64,000 bases of DNA from Croceicoccus gelatinilyticus (GCF_018398395.1 NZ_JAHCBF010000004.1:62001-126000), one strand, 5' to 3'. Counted from the stretch's first letter, positions 44,141-52,783 are shown. A program made the numbers and translations. The notes: a model not told the origin generated them from the letters alone.

Positions 44141-44383
44141 ATGGCTGAATTCACGGTAGTCCTGCCCCAGTACGGAATGGGGATGCAGGACGGCGAAATC
44201 GTCAAGTGGCTGAAACAGCCGGGGGACAGGGTCGCTGAAGGGGAAAACCTGGTCGAGGTCGAAGCGGCCAAGACCACGGTCGAAGTCCCTTCCCCCGTCT
44301 CCGGAACGGTGCTGCGCATCATCGCCGAAGAAGGCGAGACGGTCGACGTACGCGCGCCGATCATGGTCATCGAGACCGAGTAA
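44141..44383 (+). CDS. Stand-alone lipoyl/biotinyl carrier protein
   Basis: An 80-residue single lipoyl-type domain: PQYGMGMQDGEIVKWLKQPG start, the modified Lys in VEVEAAKTTVEVPSP (about residue 47), and the closing VIETE. It carries no acyltransferase or subunit-binding domain, unlike an E2 core. It must either shuttle acyl groups to an enzyme encoded elsewhere or to a novel acceptor. AAGGA ribosome site upstream; located between E1 beta and a PQQ dehydrogenase. Confidence 0.85.
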   Translation: MAEFTVVLPQYGMGMQDGEIVKWLKQPGDRVAEGENLVEVEAAKTTVEVPSPVSGTVLRIIAEEGETVDVRAPIMVIETE

Positions 44384-44389
44384 GGACCG

Positions 44390-46765
44390 GTGGGACAAGC
44401 GGAAAGCGTGGGCGGGGCCGAGCGGCGCCCGCCCCTGTGGTCGCGCCTCGTCGCGGCGGTGTTCCTCGGCCTTGTCGGGCTTGCCCTGCTGGGCGGAGGG
44501 GCGTGGCTGATCTCGCTTGGCGGGTCGGCCTATTACGCGCTTGCCGGCGCGGCCTGTCTTGTGTCCGCTTTTCTCGTCTGGCGCGGCGATCATCGCGCCT
44601 TGCCTGTCTATGCCGCGCTGCTTGCCGGAACGCTCGTCTGGGCGGTGTGGGAAGTAGGGCTGACCTTCTGGCAACTCGTCCCGCGCCTGGCAGGGCCGGT
44701 GGTCATCGGGGCGATCCTTGCCCTGCCCTTCGTTCAGCGCGCGCTGGTGCGAAAGGGCCCGATAGTGGCGCGCCTTCTGCCTGCGGTTGCGACAGGGGCG
44801 GCGGTAGCTGTCATGGCGGTCGCGTTCTTCCAGGTGCGCGCATACGACGTCGCGCCGGGGGCCAGCCGCATTGCCGCAGCCGTCGCCGATGACGGGCCTA
44901 CCGACTGGACCGCCTACGGCAGCAATGCGGCGGGTCTGCGTTATTCGGGTGCCGACCAGATCACCCCCGCCAACGTTGCCGGCCTGACACCGGCATGGTC
45001 GTTCAAGACCGGCGATACCAATGCCAAGCGGCCCGAGATCGGCGCGCCGATTTCGTTCATGGCGACACCGCTGATGGTGGACGACACGGTCTTCCTGTGC
45101 TCGCCGACCGGCAAGGTCTTCGCGCTCGACGCCGATACGGGCAAGGCCATCTGGACGCGCGATCCGCGCACCGATGTCGGCAATGCGCAGATGCTGAATT
45201 GCCGCGGCGTGTCCTATCATGCGGATGCCGCAGCCAACGGCATCTGCGCTGCCCGCGTGATCTCGATGACGGTCGACGGACGCCTGCTGGCAAGCGATGC
45301 GAAAACCGGCACCCCCTGCCCCGACTTCGGCAAGGCCGGCAGCATCGACCTGACCGAGGGTCTGGGTTCGGTCGATCCGCTGCGAACCTATACCTCGTCC
45401 CCGCCTGCGATCGTCGGCGATGTCGCGATCCTCGGCTCCTACGTGCGCGACAACTATACGAACGACGATCCCTCGGGCGTCGTGCGCGCCTACGACGTGA
45501 AGAGCGGCAAGATGCTCTGGGGATGGGACAGCGGCAGGCCTGACGATGCGCCGCAGCCCGGCCCCGGCGAAGAGTGGACCCGCGCCTCGCCCAATGCGTG
45601 GAGCGTGTTCAGCGCCGATCCGGACCTCGGCCTTGTCTATCTGCCCACCGGCAATGCCACGCCCGACCATGTCGGCACGCACCGTTCCGAAGAGCTGGAG
45701 CGCTATGCCAGTTCGGTCGTCGCGCTCGACGTTGCGACCGGCAAAGTGCGCTGGAGCTTCCAGACCGTGCATCACGATATCTGGGACTACGATGTTCCGG
45801 CCCAGCCGGTGCTTTTCGACTATCCCTCGGCGAAGGGCCCCGTTCCCGCACTGGCCGCACCAACCAAGCAGGGCGAGATCTTCATCCTCGACCGCCGCAC
45901 CGGCAAGCCGCTCGTGCCGGTCGAGGAAAGACCTGTCCCGCAAGGCAATCTACCGGGCGAACGCTATTCCCCGACGCAGCCGTTCAACGCGAACTTCGCC
46001 TCTTTCACGCCGCCGGACCTTACCGAGGCGTCGATGTGGGGCACGACGCCGCTCGACCAGCTTTATTGTCGCATCCGGTTCCGCTCGCTCGATTATGAGG
46101 GGCTGTATACGCCGCCGTCGGAGCGCGGGATGATCGAGTATCCCGGCACTTTCGGCACGCTCAACTGGGGTAGTGTCAGCATCGATCCTGCGCGCGGGCT
46201 AATGCTCGTGAACTCGGCGGCGATCCCGCAGGAAGTCCTGCTTTTCCCGCACGACGGCGATGCCGACACGCCCGAGGAAGCGAGCAGTTCGCACGCGCCG
46301 GGCTATCTGCCGCAGATCGGCACGAACTACGGTGTCAGCCTCTGGCCGATGCTCTCGCCGCTTGGCATTCCGTGCACTTCGCCGCCGTGGGGGCACCTGT
46401 CCGCCGTCGACCTCAAGACCGGCAAGCTTGCGTGGAAACGCACCATCGGCACAAGCGAGGATGTCGCGCCGCTAGGCATCAGGATCCCCGGCGCCTTCAA
46501 CCTCGGCGGATCGGTGACGACGGCATCGGGCCTGACGTTCATCGGCGCGACAATCGACGATTACCTGCGCGCCTTCGATACCGAGACCGGCGAGGAGCTA
46601 TGGAAGGGCCGCCTGCCCGCAGGCGGTCAGGCGACGCCGATCACCTACCGTTCGAAAAAGACGGGGCGGCAGTACGTGGTGATCGCGGCCGGCGGGCACA
46701 TGTACATGGGCACCACGCCGGGCGACCATGTCGTCGCCTTCGCGCTTCCGGAAGGCGACGACTGA
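44390..46765 (+). CDS. Membrane-bound PQQ-dependent dehydrogenase (glucose/quinate/shikimate family)
   Basis: A 791-residue quinoprotein. The first 150 residues hold about five hydrophobic segments that anchor it and pass electrons to ubiquinone; the remainder is a periplasmic PQQ propeller with DWTAYGSNAAGLRYS, TPLMVDDTVFLCSPTGKVFALDADTGK, HHDIWDYDVPAQPVLFDY and a C-terminal GGQATPITYRSKKTGRQYVVIAAGGH. This is the mGDH architecture; actual substrate may be a sugar, quinate-like or other cyclic polyol. The GTG at 44390 is close to AAGGA; a GTG at 44408 is possible. Last gene of the long operon. Confidence 0.88.
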   Translation: MGQAESVGGAERRPPLWSRLVAAVFLGLVGLALLGGGAWLISLGGSAYYALAGAACLVSAFLVWRGDHRALPVYAALLAGTLVWAVWEVGLTFWQLVPRLAGPVVIGAILALPFVQRALVRKGPIVARLLPAVATGAAVAVMAVAFFQVRAYDVAPGASRIAAAVADDGPTDWTAYGSNAAGLRYSGADQITPANVAGLTPAWSFKTGDTNAKRPEIGAPISFMATPLMVDDTVFLCSPTGKVFALDADTGKAIWTRDPRTDVGNAQMLNCRGVSYHADAAANGICAARVISMTVDGRLLASDAKTGTPCPDFGKAGSIDLTEGLGSVDPLRTYTSSPPAIVGDVAILGSYVRDNYTNDDPSGVVRAYDVKSGKMLWGWDSGRPDDAPQPGPGEEWTRASPNAWSVFSADPDLGLVYLPTGNATPDHVGTHRSEELERYASSVVALDVATGKVRWSFQTVHHDIWDYDVPAQPVLFDYPSAKGPVPALAAPTKQGEIFILDRRTGKPLVPVEERPVPQGNLPGERYSPTQPFNANFASFTPPDLTEASMWGTTPLDQLYCRIRFRSLDYEGLYTPPSERGMIEYPGTFGTLNWGSVSIDPARGLMLVNSAAIPQEVLLFPHDGDADTPEEASSSHAPGYLPQIGTNYGVSLWPMLSPLGIPCTSPPWGHLSAVDLKTGKLAWKRTIGTSEDVAPLGIRIPGAFNLGGSVTTASGLTFIGATIDDYLRAFDTETGEELWKGRLPAGGQATPITYRSKKTGRQYVVIAAGGHMYMGTTPGDHVVAFALPEGDD

Positions 46766-46778
46766 GCGGGCGAACGGG

Positions 46779-47312
46779 TCAGAGCGACTTGCGCTTTGTC
46801 TTGCCGTCCCAGTTGCGAACCTCGCCGCGGATCATGTCGAAGGCTTCGAACATCGCGTCGTAGGGCTGGATGATCTCGACGATCGGGCTCAGCCCCGGCT
46901 TGGCGGTGTCGAGATAGGCAAAGCGCGATAGCGGAAGCTTGCCTTCGAGCAGGACCGGGACGCCCCGCGCCCGCGCATCGGCCATCACCGCGTCGTAGTC
47001 TTCGACGAACGTGCCGAAGTGGTGGATGCCGCTCTGCCCCGATTCGAGGAATTCGCGATAGGTGGAATCGGCTGATCCGGGCTGGATCAGTTCGATCATC
47101 GTGTCGCCGCTGTAGGATACGCCCACGCCTGCAAAGACAGGGTAATCGTTGGGCACCTTCTCCTCGCGCACGGCCAGTTCCTCGAACGGCAGGGGAATCG
47201 GGAATTCGAAGAAAGGTCCCACGCCCATCTTCGTCGTCCAGTGCTCGATCGCTGCGTCGAGGTCGGGCACGACATAGGCTACCTGGAACGTTGTGCCATA
47301 GATCTTGCTCAT
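46779..47312 (-). CDS. VOC (glyoxalase-like) family protein
   Basis: A 177-residue vicinal-oxygen-chelate fold protein similar to methylmalonyl-CoA epimerase or ring-cleavage relatives: FQVAYVVPDLDAAIEHWTTKMGVGPFF at the start and GIHHFGTFVEDYDAVMADARARG in the second half. Candidate metal ligands include His in HHFG and Glu in MIELIQPG. ATG at 47312 has GGGAGAG upstream. Divergent from the tandem Rieske genes with operator S4 between. Confidence 0.8.
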   Translation of the reverse strand: MSKIYGTTFQVAYVVPDLDAAIEHWTTKMGVGPFFEFPIPLPFEELAVREEKVPNDYPVFAGVGVSYSGDTMIELIQPGSADSTYREFLESGQSGIHHFGTFVEDYDAVMADARARGVPVLLEGKLPLSRFAYLDTAKPGLSPIVEIIQPYDAMFEAFDMIRGEVRNWDGKTKRKSL

Positions 47313-47360
47313 CTTCGTCTCTCCCGTGCTGCGCCCTGTCGTGTGCATGACGCTTGTCAC

Positions 47361-47389
47361 TTGCAAAACAATCATGACTGTTTTTTAAT
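47361..47389. promoter_or_regulatory. Operator-like palindrome S4 inside a promoter-like element
   Basis: ACAATCATGACTGT at 47368-47381 matches the island consensus. It exactly fills the 17-base spacer between TTGCAA (47361-47366, -35-like) and TTTAAT (47384-47389, -10-like) reading toward the Rieske genes, so a bound regulator would block polymerase. Confidence 0.6.
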
Positions 47390-47490
47390 GACAGTCCAGC
47401 CCCCGTGGAGTCGGCCATGAAAACAAGCCGCACGCGGGACCGGTCCCGGATCGGATTTCCGGGAAAAATCCCAGTGGAGAGGGATGCCTG

Positions 47491-48843
47491 ATGAAGCTCG
47501 ATTTCGAAGACTGGAATATCCACGTCGGCACGCCGCACCCGTTCAACAACCGTGCGCCCACGATCGACAATGGCACCGGCCGCCCCGACCCGCGCCGCTA
47601 TCACGACCGCGAATTCATGCGCGAGGAATGGGAGAAGGTATTCTGCAAGTCGTGGCTGCTTGCTGGCCACATTTCCGACATTCCGGAGGCTGGCGACTTC
47701 TTCAAGTTCGACATCGGCCCCGAAAGCTTCATCGTCGTGCGCGGCGAGGATGGCGGGGTTAACGCGCACTACAACGTGTGCCCGCACCGCGGCAGCCAGC
47801 TGGTTACGACCGATTTCGGTTCGGTGGACCAGTTCACTTGCCCGTTCCATTCGTGGAAGTTCGACCTTGAAGGCAAGAACGTCGCCGTCACCGATGAAGA
47901 AACGTTCCGCCCCGAAGTGCTTTGCCATGGGCACGACCTGTCGTCTGTCCGTTGCGAAGTGGCGTGCGGACTGGTCTTCATCTCGATGGATCCGGATATC
48001 GAGCCGTTGAAGGAGTGGCTCGCGCCGATCCTGCCGCAGCTTGAACTCTACGACATGGACAAGATGTACGTCGTCCAGCATCGCCGTTCCGACTGGGGCG
48101 CGAACTGGAAGGGCGGCGTCGACGCCTTTGCCGAAATCTATCACCTGCACGCCGTGCACCCGCAGACGCAGTGCCTGATGGACGATCGCACCCAGATCGA
48201 CCTGTGGCCGGGCGGCCTTTCGCGCCAGTTCGTGCCGTTCGCGCAGCCTGCCGAACGCTATCACGATCAGGAAACGGTAAACCCGGGCATCCAGCTCATG
48301 CTGCGCGATGCGGGCATCGATCCGGAAACCTACGAAGGCACTGCCGCCGAAACGCGCGAAGCCGTGCAGAAGGCCAAGCGCAAGCGGTCCGACGAACTCG
48401 GCCTCGGCTATGAAAAGTTCAGCGACAGCCAGCTTTCGGATTCGGTCGTCTATTCGCTGTTCCCGAATGCGCAGATCGGCTGCCACCCCGAGGCGATCTT
48501 CCTGCACCGGTTCATGCCGCACGAAAGAGACCCGAACCAGTTCACGTACGACACCTGCATCCTCTATCGCCACGTCGACGCACCCGGTTATTGCGCGCCT
48601 GCGTGGATGGGTCTGGGCGAGGAAACCGACCTGTCGGGCAAGACGCGTCCCGAAATCGTGCACACCGGCCTTGGCGAACCGCCGGGTCTTGGCGAAGTGC
48701 TCGACCAGGATTCCGATCTTCTGCCGATCGTGCAGCAAGGCGCGAAGTCGCGGGGCTTCCGTGGTCCGTTGTGGAGCGAGCAGGAAGGACGCCTGCGGCA
48801 TTTCCACGGCGAGCTCGATCGCCGCATGGCGAAGGGCTCGTGA
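47491..48843 (+). CDS. Rieske non-haem iron oxygenase alpha subunit 1
   Basis: A 450-residue aromatic ring-hydroxylating oxygenase alpha subunit. The Rieske [2Fe-2S] ligands are CPHRGS (C97, H99) and CPFHSW (C117, H120). The catalytic iron site is DAFAEIYHLHAVH, with D211 as the bridging Asp and H218 and H223 as ligands. It probably hydroxylates or demethylates an aromatic or cyclic acid; no beta subunit, ferredoxin or reductase is adjacent. It overlaps the next paralogue by GTGA. Confidence 0.93.
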   Translation: MKLDFEDWNIHVGTPHPFNNRAPTIDNGTGRPDPRRYHDREFMREEWEKVFCKSWLLAGHISDIPEAGDFFKFDIGPESFIVVRGEDGGVNAHYNVCPHRGSQLVTTDFGSVDQFTCPFHSWKFDLEGKNVAVTDEETFRPEVLCHGHDLSSVRCEVACGLVFISMDPDIEPLKEWLAPILPQLELYDMDKMYVVQHRRSDWGANWKGGVDAFAEIYHLHAVHPQTQCLMDDRTQIDLWPGGLSRQFVPFAQPAERYHDQETVNPGIQLMLRDAGIDPETYEGTAAETREAVQKAKRKRSDELGLGYEKFSDSQLSDSVVYSLFPNAQIGCHPEAIFLHRFMPHERDPNQFTYDTCILYRHVDAPGYCAPAWMGLGEETDLSGKTRPEIVHTGLGEPPGLGEVLDQDSDLLPIVQQGAKSRGFRGPLWSEQEGRLRHFHGELDRRMAKGS

Positions 48844-50186
48844 ACTACGATCCGCGCAGCTGGGCGGTCCACAAGGGGTCAGACCACCCCTTCGACCAGC
48901 CGGCCCCCGCCATCGACAACGGGGCCGAGCGGCTTGATCCTGCGCGCTATACCTCGAAGGCCTTCTTCGAGGAGGAGTGGGAGAAGGTCTTTACCAAGAC
49001 CTGGCTGCTCGCCGCGCCGGCCAGCGATCTTCAGGAACCGGGCGACTGGGTGAAGGTCGACATCGGGCGCGAAAGCTTCATCGTCGTTCGCGGCGAGAAT
49101 GGCGCGGTGCACGCACACTACAACGTGTGCCCGCATCGCGGCAGCCGGCTGGTCACAACCGACATGGGCAGCCAGGACAGCTTCACCTGCCCGTTCCATT
49201 CGTGGCGCTTTGGCATCGACGGCAAGAACGAGAAGATCACCGACGAGGAGACCTTCCGCGCCGAAGTGCTGTGCCACGGCACCGACCTTACCTCGGTCCG
49301 CGCCGAGGAAGCGGTGGGCCTCGTCTTCATCTCGATGAGTGACGACGTTGTGCCGCTGCAGGAATTACTCGCCCCGATCCTCGACATGCTGGAGACCTAT
49401 CGCATCGACCTGATGCACGTCGTGCAGCATCGCCGGTCGGACTGGGCGGCGAACTGGAAGGGCGGGATCGATGCTTTTTATGAAAGCTATCATCTCCACG
49501 CGATCCATCCGCAAACGATGGGCGTGATCGACGATCGCACGCATATCGATCTGTTCCCGAATGCCCTGTCGCGCCAGTTCGTGCCGATGGCGCAGCCCAA
49601 TTCCCACTTCCCCGATCAGGAGGGCATCAATCCGGGCATCGCCATGCTGCTCGCCGATGCAGGCGTCGATCCGGAAACCTTCGACGGGACCGCAATGGAG
49701 AGCCGCGCTGCCGTGGCGCAGGCCAAGCGGGACCGAGCGGAAAGGATCGGCCTCGACTATTCGCACTTCTCGGACGCGCAGCTGACCGATGCGACGATCT
49801 TCGGGATCTTCCCGAACATCCAGATCGGCTGTCACCCCGAGGCGGTGTTCCTGCACCGCTTCAACCCGCACGAGAGCGATCCCGAGCAGTTCACGTACGA
49901 AACGACGATCATGTACCGCCATGTCGATGCGCCCGGATATGGCGCGCCGGGCTGGATGGGGCTTGGCGACGATGTCGACGTGACCGGCGCGACGCGGCCC
50001 GAGGTCGTGCACACCGGCCTAGGCGAACCGCCGGGCATGGGCGAAGTGCTGGATCAGGATTCCGACCTGCTGCCGATCGTGCAGAAGGGCGCAAGGTCAC
50101 GCGGGTTCAAGGGCCCGCTGTGGTGCGAACAGGAAGCGCGCCTGCGCCACTTCCACACCGAACTGGATCGCTGGCTCGACAAGTAG
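48840..50186 (+). CDS. Rieske non-haem iron oxygenase alpha subunit 2 (tandem paralogue)
   Basis: A 448-residue close paralogue of the preceding gene with identical motif spacing: CPHRGS (C97, H99), CPFHSW (C117, H120) and DAFYESYHLHAIH. Most of the protein can be aligned without gaps. The GTG start overlaps the stop of gene 1 (GTGA), indicating tandem duplication with translational coupling and perhaps a heteromeric enzyme or two-step hydroxylation. Followed by a strong terminator. Confidence 0.93.
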   Translation: MNYDPRSWAVHKGSDHPFDQPAPAIDNGAERLDPARYTSKAFFEEEWEKVFTKTWLLAAPASDLQEPGDWVKVDIGRESFIVVRGENGAVHAHYNVCPHRGSRLVTTDMGSQDSFTCPFHSWRFGIDGKNEKITDEETFRAEVLCHGTDLTSVRAEEAVGLVFISMSDDVVPLQELLAPILDMLETYRIDLMHVVQHRRSDWAANWKGGIDAFYESYHLHAIHPQTMGVIDDRTHIDLFPNALSRQFVPMAQPNSHFPDQEGINPGIAMLLADAGVDPETFDGTAMESRAAVAQAKRDRAERIGLDYSHFSDAQLTDATIFGIFPNIQIGCHPEAVFLHRFNPHESDPEQFTYETTIMYRHVDAPGYGAPGWMGLGDDVDVTGATRPEVVHTGLGEPPGMGEVLDQDSDLLPIVQKGARSRGFKGPLWCEQEARLRHFHTELDRWLDK

Positions 50187-50213
50187 AGAGCCGGCCAAAT
50201 AGCCACCTCCCTG

Positions 50214-50248
50214 GCCCTGCCTCCCCGTCGGAGGCAGGGCACTTTTTT
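50214..50248 (+). terminator. Rho-independent terminator after tandem Rieske genes
   Basis: Perfect 11-bp stem GCCCTGCCTCC / GGAGGCAGGGC with a 5-base loop, followed by AC and six T. It ends the two-gene Rieske transcript. Confidence 0.92.
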
Positions 50249-50261
50249 GGGAGGCTAAAGT

Positions 50262-51014
50262 TTAGAAGGGCCGGATCGTCACGCCATTGTCGATGACAAG
50301 TTCGGCACCGTTCACGAAGCGGGATTCATCGCTGGCGAGGTAAAGGACCAACGCGGCAACGTCCTTCGGCGCGCCGGGCGTTCCGGGCGGCAGGACGCCT
50401 TCGGCCACGGGCTTGGCATCGCGGCCTTCCGCGGTTTGCACCATCGGGGTTTCGATCGCGCCGGGGTGAACCGAATTGCAGCGGATCTTGTAGCCCTTTT
50501 CCTGGCACATCACCGCGACCGACTTGGTCATCGAACGCACCGCGCCCTTGGCGGCGGAATAGGCGAAGAAGATCGGATAGCCGAGCAGCGCGCCGGTCGA
50601 GCTCATATTGATGATCGAGCCGCCATCATTCTCGTTCATCAGCGGAATCGCGTACTTCATGCCGAGGAAGACCCCGTCGGTCATGATCGCGTTGACCCAG
50701 CGGAATTTCTCGAGGCTCGTATCCTCGACATCGGCGTTGAGCACGACGCCCGCGTTGTTCACCAGGATGTCGAGCCTGCCGAACTTCGCCTTGATCTCGG
50801 CCATGACCGACTGCCAATGCTCCTCGCTCGACACGTCGAGCGCCAGTGCAATCGCGCCGCCTCCGATGCGGTCAGCAACGTCCTGCGCGGTTTCCTGCTT
50901 CACGTCGGTGACGACCACGGTCGCCCCTTCGGCGGCCAGCGCCTCGCTGTCGGCAGCGCCAAGCCCCGAACCGCCACCCGTGACGAGCGCAACCTTGCCT
51001 TCTACGCGGCCCAT
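50262..51014 (-). CDS. Short-chain dehydrogenase/reductase
   Basis: A 250-residue classical SDR. TGGGSGLGAADS cofactor loop (about 12-23), Asp after strand 2 (VVTDVKQE) suggests NAD preference, NNAG, INMSSTG and YSAAKGAV active-site segments, PGAIETPM. Resembles cyclopentanol/3-hydroxysteroid-type dehydrogenases by length and motifs but the substrate is not determinable. It follows the next SDR by 59 bases on the same strand. Confidence 0.87.
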   Translation of the reverse strand: MGRVEGKVALVTGGGSGLGAADSEALAAEGATVVVTDVKQETAQDVADRIGGGAIALALDVSSEEHWQSVMAEIKAKFGRLDILVNNAGVVLNADVEDTSLEKFRWVNAIMTDGVFLGMKYAIPLMNENDGGSIINMSSTGALLGYPIFFAYSAAKGAVRSMTKSVAVMCQEKGYKIRCNSVHPGAIETPMVQTAEGRDAKPVAEGVLPPGTPGAPKDVAALVLYLASDESRFVNGAELVIDNGVTIRPF

Positions 51015-51073
51015 AATCCTCTCCTCTTCATGATGATCCGCGTTTTTCCGCGGTTATTCGAAAGCGGGCAGGC

Positions 51074-51991
51074 TCAGGCGGCCCCGTCCTCGCTGAAATA
51101 GTCGGGCATCCCGGCCGGCCAGACGACTCCCCACTGGGCCTGTCCACCGTCGAGGATGATGAGGTCCCCGTTGATGAACCGCGCCGCGGGCGATGCGAGG
51201 TAGGCGATCATTTCCGCCACGTCCCACGCGTTGCCGCGTTCCTTCATCGGGTTCGCCTTGTGGAAGCGGGCCAGCGCCTCTTCGGGATACATGCGGAAAC
51301 CCTCGGTCTCGATCACGCCGGGGCCAATGCAGTTCACGCGGATGTTCCACTGCGACCACTCGGTCGCCAGCGTCTTCGACAGGTAGATCACGCCCGCGCG
51401 CGCCGCACAGGTGTGCGCCGCCTGCGGCATGCCGCGTTCGACATTGGCGACGATGTTCACGATGTTGCCGGGCTTGCCATCCTCGCGCCAGCGCTTGGCC
51501 GCTTCCTGCATCATCCACCAGGTCCCGTTGAGGTTGGTGTCGATGACGGCCAGCCAGCCCTTGCGCGAAAAGTCGATCGCGTCCTGCGGGAACTGCCCAC
51601 CCGCGTTGTTGACCAGCGTGTCGAGCCCGCCGAAGTGGTCATGGACCTTGCCAATCAGGCCTTCGACAGCCTCGGCGTCGCGTATGTTGGTGCCAAGGGC
51701 GAGAACGTCGCTCCCGATCTCGTCCTTCACGAGCTTGACCGTGGTCTCCAGCTTCTCCTCGTCGCGCCCGCAGATGGCGACTTGCGCGCCCAGCTTTGCC
51801 GCGAGGTAGGCGGTTGCCTTGCCCATGCCGCTGCCGCCGCCGGAGATCAGCACGGTCTTCCCCGCGAGCATATCCTCGCGGTAGATCGTCTGCTGCAGCT
51901 TGAGGTCTTCTTCGTCGAGGCCGCGCTTGGGCCTTTCGGATGTAACGTCTTCGGGCCGGAAGATTTTCGGCTTGTACGATCCTGCTTTCAA
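51074..51991 (-). CDS. SDR of the 2,4-dienoyl-CoA / trans-2-enoyl-CoA reductase type
   Basis: A 305-residue SDR with a 40-residue N-terminal extension. SGGGSGMGKATAYLAAKLG binds the nucleotide, followed by ICGRDEEKL and NNAGGQFPQDA. The usual catalytic Tyr-x-x-x-Lys is not present: the segment reads AHTCAARAGVIYLSKTLATEW, which resembles peroxisomal 2-enoyl-CoA reductases (PECR/DECR-like), where Tyr is also displaced. A CoA-ester reductase in ring or side-chain beta-oxidation is plausible. The promoter region holds operator-like site S5. Confidence 0.82.
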   Translation of the reverse strand: MKAGSYKPKIFRPEDVTSERPKRGLDEEDLKLQQTIYREDMLAGKTVLISGGGSGMGKATAYLAAKLGAQVAICGRDEEKLETTVKLVKDEIGSDVLALGTNIRDAEAVEGLIGKVHDHFGGLDTLVNNAGGQFPQDAIDFSRKGWLAVIDTNLNGTWWMMQEAAKRWREDGKPGNIVNIVANVERGMPQAAHTCAARAGVIYLSKTLATEWSQWNIRVNCIGPGVIETEGFRMYPEEALARFHKANPMKERGNAWDVAEMIAYLASPAARFINGDLIILDGGQAQWGVVWPAGMPDYFSEDGAA

Positions 51992-52080
51992 GGCGTGTTC
52001 CTTGCTTGTTTTATCAGGTGCCTAAAGTCGCGGCATCCATCCTTCTCCGTTGGCGACGGTAACTCCGAACCACCAAAAAG

Positions 52081-52094
52081 ACAAACAAGATTGT
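52081..52094. promoter_or_regulatory. Operator-like site S5 (core CAAG variant)
   Basis: ACAAACAAGATTGT matches ACA-N2-CATG-N2-TGT with one core change (CAAG) and is followed by TTTATT. It lies 90 bases upstream of the PECR-like SDR start (minus strand). Confidence 0.45.
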
Positions 52095-52132
52095 TTTATT
52101 ATTATGAGCCGCCGGATGGCAGGCCGCAGCGA

Positions 52133-52783
52133 TCAGCCCATCGGCGGCATCAGCGCCCTGATCTGGTTTTCAAGGTGCGTGAGCATGGGCGGCACCTGTT
52201 CGGCCGACATGGCGCCGGTCTGAAGCTGGACCGCCATCCCTTCAAGGATCGTCTGCGACAGGCGCATGGCGAGATCGAACTCCTCAGGCGAGTTGCGCCA
52301 TTCGGGAAACAGCGATTCGGCCTGCGTATTGAACCGGTCGCGGAATTCTTCCTGCAGCGGTTGCATGATACCGGCCAGATCCTTGTCCGTGCGCGCGGCA
52401 ACGGCCAGTTCGTGAAAAGCGATGAACGCCGGTTTCTGGACCTGCGCCCAATACGTCTCGACCAGGTTGTCGACGTCATGCTCGGTCTCGCCCGCGGCGC
52501 GGCGGAAGGCGCGCAGGCGCTTCTCGTGCAGTTCGCGGATCGTAGCCTTGATCAGTGCAGCACCGTTTTCGAAGTGGTGCATCATCGCCCCGCGCGACAG
52601 CCCCGCCTCTTCGGCAACGCGCGGCGTCGTGGTCTTGGCATAGCCGTACTTGACGAGGCAGCGCACCGTCGCATCGATCAGGCGCTTGCGCGTCTGCGCA
52701 GCCTTGGCAGCCTGCAGCGTTCCGCCGCCTGCCTTGGCGGTCGACGTGCTGCTGTCCTTGGTGCGCGCGCGCGATGTGCTCAT
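52133..52783 (-). CDS. TetR-family transcriptional regulator B
   Basis: A 216-residue TetR regulator with a low-complexity Ser/Thr N-terminus, the HTH region KRLIDATVRCLVKYGYAKTTTPRVAEEAGLSRGAMMHHFENGAALI (about 33-78) and a helical ligand domain. It is divergent from the acyl-CoA ligase gene, with operator-like palindrome S6 between. It could act locally or be the island regulator. Confidence 0.85.
   Translation of the reverse strand: MSTSRARTKDSSTSTAKAGGGTLQAAKAAQTRKRLIDATVRCLVKYGYAKTTTPRVAEEAGLSRGAMMHHFENGAALIKATIRELHEKRLRAFRRAAGETEHDVDNLVETYWAQVQKPAFIAFHELAVAARTDKDLAGIMQPLQEEFRDRFNTQAESLFPEWRNSPEEFDLAMRLSQTILEGMAVQLQTGAMSAEQVPPMLTHLENQIRALMPPMG

Noticed and set aside
44027-45943. Long minus-strand open frame opposite the lipoyl and PQQ dehydrogenase genes
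   Set aside because: High-GC shadow frame with no recognisable fold; the plus-strand genes have conserved motifs throughout.
39204-46765. Operator site upstream of the long ABM-SDR-cupin-E1-PQQ operon
   Set aside because: I looked for ACA-N2-CATG-N2-TGT around 39.0-39.25 kb and found none; control of this operon remains unknown.
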